DNA of 64,000 nucleotides. Source: Dermatophagoides farinae. Taxonomy: Eukaryota; Arthropoda; Arachnida; Sarcoptiformes; Pyroglyphidae. The notes below the pieces were generated by a model. That model searched no databases, was not told the origin of the DNA, and saw nothing but the letters and a program-made list of their open reading frames with translations. Positions 48,818 to 59,770 of this stretch are shown here, in pieces. The DNA is taken from the NCBI RefSeq assembly GCF_024713945.1, contig NC_134685.1:2537001-2601000 (forward strand). Direction: 5' to 3'. Within the stretch, counting starts at the first letter, position 1, and every line of letters starts with the position of its first letter. Made by a program: the position numbers and the translations under genes.

Positions 48818-51761
48818 ATGAAATGTCCGTTAGTTGTGGCTAATTCGAATGTATTCATCATCATTAGTATTGTTGTCATCATCACTATTTCGACATGTCA
48901 TTGTCGACCAGACAACGATAAACAACGAATCATTCGAATCAATTCATTAGACAGAATTCATATGACAGAAAATCATCATCAATATGAATCGATTAATGAT
49001 GGACGAATATTTTTATATTATTTTTTTAAATATTATGAATTTGTTCGCCATAATCTATCACAAGAATGTCGACAATCATATGATTATTTTCTTGATAATT
49101 CCAAAGAAAAATGGGCAATGAAAAGTAAGTAAAAAAAAAAAAAAGAATGAGACATTTGTTTATTGGATTTCTGATTTTTTTCTATCTCTCTCATCATCAT
49201 CATCATCATCATCATTAGTGATTGATTCGAATTCAGTACTTGAATCCGGTCTAATGGATGGTAATATACAATTTTTTGGTGAATTTGATCAATGTTTAGA
49301 TCTAACCATTGATCATTTACCAAATGGACAGATACAATATTGTACTATACAATTTCCGGCATCAATTATTATGACTAAAAATGAGGTATTTGAATTTATT
49401 TTTTTTCTCTTTTATTAATCAATCAATCGGAATGAATTTCAGAGCGATACATTTCCTTCATTCATATTTTCGATGGTACCACCAACGGCTAGTATTTGTA
49501 TACCGGCTGCATGTTCAATACATCATGATTTACCTGTTATTCTTAATGAATGTACGTATTGTTCTTATTATTAAGATGAAATTCCATTTATTTTTTTGAT
49601 TTTTTTTATCCAAAAAAAAAAAAAAATCAGTATCCATACGTGATAATCAAAAACCATTGACCATTACACAATGTATCACTAGACAAGATCTTAAAATTGG
49701 TAATCGTATTGAAACAATTCATATGGTTATTATGTAAGTTTTTTTATTGTTTCCAAAAATGTTGAAAAAATTTTAAAATTAAACAATAATTGAATCTTTT
49801 TGCAATAACATCAGTGCATTATTTGCAACAATATTTACAATGATCATCATTGGAACAATAATTGAAATGAATCAATTGAATAGATTATCATCATCAACAT
49901 CTGCGAAAAATTTCATCATCCGATTATTACTTTGTTTTAGTCTTGCACGTAATCTTGGTTTTTTGTTCAGAACTAAATCATATCAACCATCGACTAAAAC
50001 AACAACAACGACAACTCGCACTCCACAAATTGATTGTTTACACGGTATTCGTGTCCTTAGTTTTTTATTTATCTTGATCTATCATACGTTTACTGAAGCA
50101 CAGATTCCAAGTGGTAAGCCAATAGCTAATCCTAAAGAATTCAATTCATGATTTTTGTTATCTTTTTTTCCATAGCTAATTTATTAAAAGTTTTGGGTGT
50201 TGAACATGGATTTCTATATCAATTCATCACAAATGCCGCTCTTTGGGTGGATACATTTTTCCTTTTATCCGGTTTTGTTATGGCGCATTCATTTTTTAAT
50301 CAATATGGTAGAATATCTAACAGCAACAACAGCAATAATGATTCGAACAACAACAACAACAACAGCAGCAACGATCCAAATCGTCAAAATAATAAACGTA
50401 ATCCATCCATAATAGAGCACCTAAAACAACATCCAAGACGGATATTTCATCGTTATATCCGGCTTACTCCATCCGTAGCCGGTGTTGTTGGCCTTTCCAT
50501 TCTGATTGAAATATTAGGTTCCGGTCCATTATGGCGTAATTATGTGAATTTATCACAACAATCTTGTCATAAAAATTGGTGGAATGTTTTACTTTATATA
50601 AATAATTTCTGTAATCTTAATTCACCTACAAATCCACAAAGTGAAGTATGAATTCATTATATTATTATTTACAAAGATTCTTACATCACATTTTTTATTT
50701 TATAGTGTTTATCCTATCTTTGGTATCTGGCTGTCGATATGCAATTCTTTATTATTTCACCATTACTAATCATATTCCTGGCATATGAATCTTATCGTAT
50801 GCGAACAATCGGAATTATAATCAATATTGCATTCATATTAAGTAGTTCAAGTTTAACGGCATTCTTAATGGCATGGAAACATTTAACACCCACCGTTTTA
50901 GTCACCGTTTAGTGAGTATTTTGGTGAAAAAAAAATCAAATATTCAATTGATTTAACTATTATTTTATTAATTAGCGATCTAGATTATATAAACATGGTC
51001 TATAAAGCATCATATTGTCGAATTGGACCATATTGTATCGGTATTCTAATGGCCTACATTTATCACAGGAGACATTTTTATCATCAACAAGAATATCTTA
51101 TTAACAACAATGATAATGGAGATGATGATGATGATGATCAAAATAATCAAATAAAAAATAATCGTTCTACTGCTACTGGATCAATGTTATTGGTTATATC
51201 CATTATATTGATGTTTGCTACAACAATGCTTACATATCCATGGTTACAAGGTGCTGATTATATAAATGCATTATCAATTCTATATGGTGCCATACATCGT
51301 TGCATATGGGCAATTGCTTGGGCATTATTTATATGGGCAATGGCACGTCAACATTTACCATTAGTGGATCGATTATTTTCCTTACCAATGTTTCAAGTAT
51401 TTAGTAGACTAACATATCAATCATATTTATTACATTCTGTACTAATCAGTGCAATCATCACTTCTGTACGACAAAAGATTTATTTTTCAGAATTGAATCT
51501 TGTAAGTTTTTATTTTTATGAAATTACTATAATTGAATTTGATATGAATATCTTTTTTTTTCTTTCTTTTCACAGGTATTAAATGTGATATGTTATTACT
51601 TTTTTACACAATTAATATCGATTATTATGTTCGTAATGTTTGAAAGACCATTCATCAATATTGAATCGACATTTTTCCGTAATAATCATCATTCTTCATC
51701 TAAACATCGTAATAATATTTCTACAAATAGTAAAGGAATGAATCCAACAATGAATCGGTGA
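48818..51761 (+). CDS. Nose-resistant-to-fluoxetine (NRF-6)-like acyltransferase-3 protein
   Basis: Multi-pass membrane acyltransferase of the NRF-6/NDG-4 group, linked in C. elegans to lipid and drug uptake; substrate unknown. Nine exons: 48818-49124, 49219-49385, 49443-49551, 49631-49733, 49815-50113, 50176-50645, 50706-50911, 50976-51501, 51576-51761, giving 790 residues. A signal-like segment (FIIISIVVIITISTCHC) is followed by the extracellular NRF domain: LSQECRQSYDYF, KWAMKMIDSNSVLESGLMDG and GEFDQCLDL, with paired cysteines. The acyltransferase-3 region starts at IDCLHGIRVLSFLFILIYHTF, which carries the expected early histidine, followed by LWVDTFFLLSGFVMAHSF. Later membrane spans include YLWYLAVDMQFFIISPLLI and YCRIGPYCIGILMAYIYH. 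An N-rich insert sits in one loop. Every junction keeps frame and every intron is about 55-95 bp. Confidence 0.92.
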
Positions 51762-51992
51762 AACAAAAATCTCAATCTTGTCAAATATAAATCTGTAAAT
51801 AGTCAATCAATTCATCATCATTATATTTGTTGTTTCGTTTTTTTTCAGAAAAAAAAAGATTTAGTTATTGTTATTGTAATTGTTATTATTATTATTATGG
51901 TTTTATTTAATTTAATTATAAAAAAAATGAAATTATTCAAATCAAACAAAAAAATGAACTGAAATTCAAAATTATTTCATTGCCCAATCATC

Positions 51993-52642
51993 ATGGAAAT
52001 AATCGATGATTATAGTGATTATTATCATGATGAAATTTTTATTGCCGAACTTAATCCAAACGCTTCACCAATATGGTATGATAAAATATGGCAACGAATC
52101 GATTATCTGATCGATATTGTACGTTATTCATCGAAAATAACTACATTCATTCTAACCATAGTGTTTATATTCTATACTTATACATTTTTAACACGTAAAT
52201 TTCCACAAATTAAATGTAAGTTTTTTTTGAAAAAAGAAAAAATGGAAATAATATCGATTGATTAATTGATTCAGGTTCTTTATTGTTTCGTTGTAATTTC
52301 CTAAGTATGAAACGAATATTGGATAAATATGAAAAATTATGTCAACCAGGCCATTATCAATTGAAAGGTGGAAATGGTGGCCTACCAATCAATGTAGAAT
52401 ATGAACCAAATGATGATGAACAGGATCTGATACGAAAAATTCGTTATAAACTTAAATTTGAACAGGAAGAAGAAGAAGAAGAAGGAGATGGACGAGAAGA
52501 AGGAAAAGAAAAAGAAAAAGAAGATGGACAGGCAACAGAAATGCCGGGTATTGGTGGTAAATTGGCCAAGAAATTCAATGTGAATGCTAAGCAAAAAAAA
52601 CTTTTTGGTAATGTGGTCAAAAAATTTTCCCCAATAACTTGA
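51993..52642 (+). CDS. Small single-pass membrane protein, unknown family
   Basis: Two exons, 51993-52215 and 52275-52642, give 196 residues with a phase-1 joint (KFPQIK/CSLLFRC). I do not recognise the family. The N terminus is acidic (MEIIDDYSDYYHDE), followed by WYDKIWQRIDYLIDIVRY, a hydrophobic segment at about 49-66 (TTFILTIVFIFYTYTFL), a cysteine-containing stretch, a globular-looking part (YEKLCQPGHYQLKGG), a glutamate/lysine run and a basic C terminus. It lies 231 bp after the NRF-like stop and converges with the next gene, 61 bp away. The clean splice joint and the change from repeat-like to complex composition favour a real gene. Confidence 0.6.
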
Positions 52643-52703
52643 AATGTATAAAATATTAATTAATTTATTATAAAAAAATACACAAAATATTGAAAAATTG
52701 GAA

Positions 52704-53264
52704 TCAACCGATTCGGCCTTCAATTTTTTGTTCATCAATTAATTGATCTTTGAAATTTTGCGCCATTCTATGTAATTCATAAAGCCATCGAATATATTCT
52801 TCAATTGTTAATCGATCACCATGTTCAATACGTTTTGAATCAATGTTGAATTGTTGTTCATCATTGACAACGATGGCCATACGATCAAATTTCATTTCTT
52901 GCATTATGGCCAACATTTCTCGGTTCATTAATCGTTGATATTCACCAATATTTTCAATCAATCTTCGTTCAGATGATTTACGTCGTGAATTTGCAGTACG
53001 ATATTTATGATTTTTTCGAAACATTCGTGTCCAATCAGCATAGATTGTTGGCAATATTAATGATGATGGTGGTGTTTGTACAATATTCAATTCATCTTCG
53101 ATCGCTGTTGAATCACTTAAAACTAACAAGAATTAACAAGATCGCAGATCAAAAAATAGATTAAGTCACTTACTTCTTTTACCCCAAGTTCCTGTGAATG
53201 CATCGATATCGATGATAAAATATAACAATAAACAGCCAACGATTCTCCGATTAATGTGACACAT
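52704..53264 (-). CDS. Putative peptide-hormone precursor with PTH-like motif
   Basis: Two exons, 53264-53174 and 53122-52704, give 169 residues. The N terminus reads as a signal peptide (RIVGCLLLYFIIDIDA). It is followed by FTGTWGKR, where GKR is a typical amidation and dibasic cleavage site. A second dibasic site, NSRRK at 76-79, directly precedes SSERRLIENIGEYQRLMNR at 80-98. Aligned to parathyroid hormone, this shares S3, E4, L7, N10, G12, M18 and R20 and is conservative at positions 8 and 11. The rest is helix-prone (RLTIEEYIRWLYELHRMAQN). PTH-type receptors are reported in some arthropods. Secreted precursor is likely; PTH kinship is a hypothesis from a short match. Confidence 0.5.
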
Positions 53265-55662
53265 TTTTGAATTCAAAATTCTACAATTTTTACAAAAAAA
53301 AAACAAAAAAAAAACATGAACCCAAATGCCACGTTGTCATACGAATGTTCGAGGTCACACTCATTAACAATTTTTTTTTCATTTTCAGCAATGACCATTT
53401 ATCATTCGTTTGACAGGTGACCCATAGTGATAGTAATCTTTCAAATGGAAACCCCTAAAAATGCTCTTGACGAGACCAAATTTTATTAGTCGATGACAAT
53501 TGGTTCGAATTTTTTATTTCATTGAAACCTGTGCATCCATCTAGTGTTCAGAAAAATTCAGAATTGACTATCGATATATATCGATAGTAAAAACCGGCTA
53601 GTCGTGTCTCACTTGTGTGTGTGTGTACACGTATAAAGTGAAACGTTTTTTGGCATTTTATAAAAATTGCGTGTGCACGCAGCTCATCATCATCATCATC
53701 ATTTTTGTGCATGCGATTTTACGAGTAACCAGAAATTGGTTGCCCATTTCTGCTCACCATCATCAACGGGGTATTATATCGTTAAATGAGAAAAAAAAAT
53801 TCTTTTGATGTCGTCATAAAGTTTTTTTTTGTCATTTTCAAGCATTGTAAACCACAAATACTGCTGCTTGAAATCTTTGTTGTACATGTGCATTTGAGAT
53901 TCTTGTCATATACATATGTATCGTGTGTGTGTGTGGGCATTGTGAATCTGACTATAAAATGTATTAGACGTCGTACATGCTTGTTTGTGTTCAATATATT
54001 GAAACAAAAATGAAGAAAAACGGGAACACGATGTGAACACCCGATTATATAGAGAATTTCATCTTTCATCCCTGTCGAATTTATTATCATCATCATCATT
54101 ATTATTATAACCATAACCATTGCATTGAACAAATTTGTTTCGGGTTAGGAAAAAAAAACACTGCAAAACCTATTTCATGCTGTGTGTGAGTGAAATTTTT
54201 TTTTTTTTTTTTTTTGTTTTAGTGAAGCAATTTCCATTGCATCGTAGTATTATTATTATCAATTCATCATCATAAATTAATTTAATAATAATCATCATTT
54301 AAAGATTTTGTTTTGTTTTCCAAATGAAAAAAAAAATCCAGATCATTGTTAATGGGAAAATACCGGCCTCAATTGAACAATTTTAACAAATTCGAAACGT
54401 GTATTGTTATTGCATCTACTTATCATATACATTAGATTAAAAAATCAAATTTCGATTAAAACATCATTGAAAAAAAGGTAAGTTATATGTTAATCCAATC
54501 ATTATCATTGTCATCATCGTCATTTTTTATTAATTATAACACGAAACAACCAGATGCCATATTTGTAAAAAAAAGGGGAAAAAAAGTATTAATATACAAA
54601 GGAAACAAGAAAAAGATATTATTATACCTTATAAACTTGTTGTTGTATAGAAATAGAGTATAGAATAATATACATGTACATTCATTGATCGGCGTCATAT
54701 AACTAACACTCTGGTGCCTTTTTGGTTCATCATCATCATAGTATCCAATGTGTCTGTTTATGTGTGAGTGTGTGTGTGAGTAGAATCCAACGGAAAAGTT
54801 GCCAACTAAATATCTATTATTATTATTATTACAAATGAAACATTTTACACACCACCATTATTTCTGGTCCATGGCTTAAACTTTCGATTTGTATTTTTTT
54901 TTGTTTTTCCCATAGAACATATGGACATTGATAGGGTTTTTTTTTCTTAATTTCCAAGTGTTTGGTTTGTCTCTTGTTACAATTTAAAATTCTTTTTTTT
55001 TATTGATTCGTTTTTTCTTTCTTTTTTTTCTATATATCAATCTATAGGATGGTCATTGTTTTTGTAAAAGAATGTATATTTATTATTATGGTTCCACCAA
55101 TTATTATTCACAGTATTGAATAGCCAATATATTGGATTGATTGGCCTAAATTTTTTTTTTGTTTTGTTTTTTTGCTCTATAGTCCATCCAAATATCTTCT
55201 AATTATGATGACAATGGAATTTAAATCATCACTACTATTTACTACAGATCAATTATCGTTTTGTGTGTAGTTTTTCCCATTACATAAAATCAATAGATTT
55301 GTATTAGCCCATAATAATAATATAATTAATAGCCAAACGTAATATATGCACACCAAAAAAAAAAAATCAACAGCAACATTTCAATTTCTTCTGTTTATTA
55401 TCACATATGCACACTCATCATACATACAAACTGACTAAATTCAAGTTGTTTGTTTGTGTGTGTGTGTGTGTTATTTCCATTTTTTTCAATTTGCAATTTT
55501 GTAAGTTGCAAAAAAAAATTTGATTTTTTTTTCATTTCCATTATTGATGTAATTTTTTTTTCATTCTTTTTTTTTTAATAACAGCTCTTATATACCAGAT
55601 AGTAATAGTTTTGAACAATTGAACGAAAATTGATATTCATCATCATAAAATAGTTGCTGTAA
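53265..55662. other. Intergenic interval with palindrome and R3H-gene leader
   Basis: The left part is the 5' flank of the PTH-like gene and contains the TATCGATA palindrome. The right part probably holds the first, non-coding exon of the R3H gene: a strong donor GTAAGT after 54477 and an acceptor ending at 55584 frame an intron of 1.1 kb in the leader. The remainder is A/T tracts, TG runs and CAT triplets. Confidence 0.45.
53567..53588. promoter_or_regulatory. 22-bp perfect palindrome with two TATCGATA sites
   Basis: The segment equals its own reverse complement over 22 bases and contains TATCGATA at 53569-53576 and 53579-53586. It lies 303 bases upstream of the PTH-like start codon. TATCGATA is the DRE element of Drosophila promoters. 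Promoter function is inferred from location and motif only. Confidence 0.45.
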
Positions 55663-58600
55663 ATGTCTTCAATTACTAATGATAAGGTTATGAATATGGC
55701 AGCAGTCTCATCATCATCATCAACAGCAGCAACAAAAAAAACTTCATCAAAATCTGTTCATAATCAACAACAACAACAGCAACAAAAAGATAATAATCAA
55801 TCGAATGGTGACAGTAGTAGTGATGAAAAACAACATCAATCACAATCATCGGCAATGATTAATAATAAATTACAGAAATCTACAATGAAACAGCAAGAGG
55901 AAATTGATGATTTAAACCACACCATCATGGCCAATAATAATAATAATGGATCAAAATCGAATGATGATGATGATGATGTGATAAAAGAAAATCCAATTAC
56001 AATGAAAGAAATGAAAGGACATTCAATATCCATCTGTATTAATTCAGCTGATGAGGTTTGAGTTTGATTTGTATATTTTTTTGAACAAAAATTTTAATTT
56101 CTTATTTTTTGTAGTTGGAAACAAAAAGTGATGGTGATGAAGAAATTGTCACTATTATGCAAGAATCAAACAATAATAGCCAGTCATCGGTGGTAAATGA
56201 AAATGTCATTACTAATTTATCAAAACAATTTATTGCTGGATTAAAAATCAACGATACAAATGAATCGATAAATTATGTTGATAAAAATCGTGATAATTCT
56301 GTTTCACCGAAATCGGCACACAGTTTAGATGGTAGCCTAAAAAAACGTTCAAAACCCTTGATTCGAAGCGGTGCTGTACGTGAATCGAGTTTATCGCCAT
56401 CACCACCACTACCGCCACCACCACCATCATCATCATTGTCACCTCAATTACCTAATGGTAGTAATGAAACGTTGAATTCGGTGAAAAACACTGGATCAAC
56501 AACTCATTTGACGGTAGGTTACAGCACCACCGTTTGTGGCAGTATTACCCAGAACAGTAGCGGAAATATTACAGCGTCTGGTAACAACATTAGCCAGCCG
56601 ACTAGTTTAACAGTTAGTATTCATAATTTTCATATTTTTTTGTGATTAATATATGAATGAATTTTAATTTTTTTTTCTCAATTTATTCACTAATACAGAC
56701 AAGCAGTAAAAATAGTTCCATAATTAGTAGCAATGCATCATCGCCAAGTCTTTCAAGAGGTTAGTGTTGTTTTTCTATTTGTTGAGATTTAAATTTTACA
56801 TGACAATTTTTTTTTGCATAGATTCAAGTAGTGAAATTCAAGAAATGTCCGTCAGTGAAGCAAAAATTTTTCTTACAGAAACATTGAAAAAAGGCATAAA
56901 AGATCGTCAATTTCTATACAAGCTAGAACAAGATCTCGCACAATTTCTTAAAGATACTACACGTGATACGTTGAAAATTCTACAAGCATCATCCTACAAT
57001 CGAATGTTGATCCATAAAACAGCTGATTATTATCAGCTTGAACATGCAGTTGATCATTCACATACGTCGGTTGTTTTGACAAAAAATTCCAATACCAGAC
57101 AACCGGATGAATTATTCAAAGAGATGATGGCCAAAGATCAACGAGAAGAAACAAATGGACAGAAAAAATCCATATTGAAACGGGATTCAACATCATTGGA
57201 TGATTCACCTGGTAGTTCATTTGATAAGGATAAAAGTCCGGATAATTCGTTATTATTGAATGGAGGTGCAAATAGTGGTGGTGGTGGTTGTGGCACTGGA
57301 TCACTATCCGATTCATCACGATCAAGATCGTTAGAAGAACGTGAAGAAAATTATGAAAAAGTGCGTGCAAGAATTTTTAGCCAACAAGATGCAGGGACTA
57401 CTGATTCTTCATCAAAATCTAAACTACAACTTCAAACTGGTAGTGAAGAAAGTTTCGACAGCAACTTGATGCAATCCCAACAACAGCAACAACCAGTTGA
57501 TAGTTCTAGTCTTCAATCAAACAGTCAAAATGATAATTGTGATACAAATGAAAATGTATTGTCGACTACAGATACCAATATTACGAACGATGTTGATAAT
57601 AACGATGATGGTTATGGTGATGATGTTGGCCAGAAAAAACAACCATTAATCAATCAGAAAGAAAATATTAATAATAACAATAATAACAAAGATAATAATA
57701 ATAGCCAAATGATGATACAACGGCGTAAACCTCAAGGTTCGAATGTTGGATCAATTTCAAATCGTAGTGGCGGTAAATCATTGGGTGGTTATAATGGTCG
57801 TGTTAATAATAAGTATCATAATATGTATCATCATCATCATAATTATCAACATCATAATGCAGCACAACCGCCGTTCCATCCGCAACAATATCCACCAACG
57901 CAACCATATTATACTCACCAACAACAACAACAATCATACCATCAACCATCATCATCGCATCAATCTGCCGCAATGTATAGGCCTGCCAATCATCATCATC
58001 ACAATCATTATCATTCGCAACGATTTGCTAGTTCCAATCATCATAATAATAATAATTCCAATCATCAGCATCCACATCATCATCATCATACAAGAGGTCC
58101 TTTTCGGTCGAATGTGATGAATAAAAATCCTAAAAATAACCCTTATTATCATACAAGTGGTGGTGGTGTACGTGGTCATAGTAGTGGTGGTAGTACAAGA
58201 CATTCACATCCAGGTACTAGTCAGCTTCATTATCAAGGTGGTGATGGAAATTTTGTTAACCATCATCGTATGAATAATCCACCATCGATACCAGCTACCC
58301 ATCATCATCAACTATCAAATCAAATGCCACCGCCACCGGCTTATCATTTGATGGAACAACAACAGCCTAACCCTTATACTTCTTATTTACGTGTTCCAGG
58401 CGTTACAGGTTAAAAATTTTTGTGCACATTCAAATGAATTCTAATGTAATTTTTCATCTATTTATAGCATACAATCCATATATGGATCCAAATGCCAATA
58501 ATCAATATCAATATTCGCATTTAATTCCAAATGATCAGGTAATTTTTATTGTTCTATTTTTTTTATTTATAATTTTACAATTTACATTTTTGTATCATAG

Positions 58601-59517
58601 TTGTATGCATACATGAATCATCAATCGACAATGACTGGAACGGTTGGCGGTGGTGGTGGTGGTGTTATACAACAGCCAATGCAATCAACACCATTGTTGA
58701 ATAATCCTCCAACACATCAAATCCTTTCACATCAATCCTCAACAAATGTGCCTCCAAGTAATTTGACTAATAATACGGCTATTACTTCCACAACTGGACA
58801 ACAAAATCATCAATATACTCTATCTGTAAATTATTATCACCATCATGATCATTAAGCTTGTAATTGTCGTCATTTTATTCGCAGATTGCAAATGGTTATC
58901 CAATAATGTATGGTCCAGTTCATGCTGCGATACCTCATGTGCCATATCCGCATAGCCTTGTGCCATCGCAAGCCAATGTTTCTTCATCGTATCCGGTAAT
59001 AAATCCATATGGAACGATTGCAATGAATTTGATTGCACCAACGAAAACGGATGAACCAAATGATATACAGCAATCATTGCAACAAAAAACTGGTAGCCGC
59101 CAAAATCAATTGGGTCCAAGTAATCATCAACCGAACCAACAACAACCACCGCCAATGGATACATCAGGATTATTATCATCATTTGATCGAATTGCTCAAG
59201 TACATTATCCACATACATACAAGGCCAATTCGCAGCCACAAAATACAATACATAACGTATGTTACAATATACCACCACCTAATGTCAACATTGGTGTTGA
59301 GGTAAAAAATTCAACAATTACTGGTTCTAGCAGCATTCAACCGAATAAATCTCAACCAAAATGTCAACAGCAATCAATAACAGGACAAGGGAATGGTGGA
59401 TATTATCAACAACAGAAACAATCGCAGAATGCCCAATCACGATCGATGGCAAGAAATAAATTACCACAGGCAAACAATCAGGAAAATAATAATAAATACT
59501 CAACAGCCGACAAATAA
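55663..59517 (+). CDS. R3H/SUZ domain RNA-binding protein (Encore/R3HDM family)
   Basis: Cytoplasmic single-strand nucleic-acid-binding protein related to Drosophila Encore and vertebrate R3HDM1/2. Seven coding exons: 55663-56055, 56115-56612, 56699-56759, 56822-58408, 58468-58538, 58601-58825 and 58885-59517, giving 1,155 residues. After a low-complexity start, the R3H domain lies at about 345-420: FLYKLEQDLAQFLKD, then SYNRMLIHKTADYY, where R-x3-H is the hallmark, then VVLTKNSNTRQP. A SUZ region follows, with SILKRDS and EEREENYEKVRARIF. The rest is H-, N-, Q-, P- and S-rich, typical of the family's disordered tail. The small exons 3 and 5 keep frame. A leader exon ending at 54477 is likely. 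AATAAA at 59712-59717 fits as poly(A) signal. Confidence 0.9.
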
Positions 59518-59711
59518 CTCGGTGAGTAGTAAAATGGCAACAACAAAATGATATTGATGTTTGGAATTGTTATCCATATATGATATTTGGATCTTCATTT
59601 TGTGTTCATTGTTATCTCGTACTTTGAGTTTCACATTCTTCTTTGTATGATATAAAGATGATTTAGGTTATCAAATGATTTTTTTTTGTAAATTCGTTTT
59701 TCGTTTGATTC

Positions 59712-59717
59712 AATAAA
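59712..59717 (+). terminator. Poly(A) signal of the R3H gene
   Basis: AATAAA lies 195 bases after the R3H stop and 54 bases before the Pol I subunit stop on the opposite strand, so the two 3' UTRs probably meet or overlap here. Confidence 0.55.
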
Positions 59718-59770
59718 TAAAAAAATATTGGAAAATTGTTTTTGCACATTTTTTTTGTTTCGCATTATTA

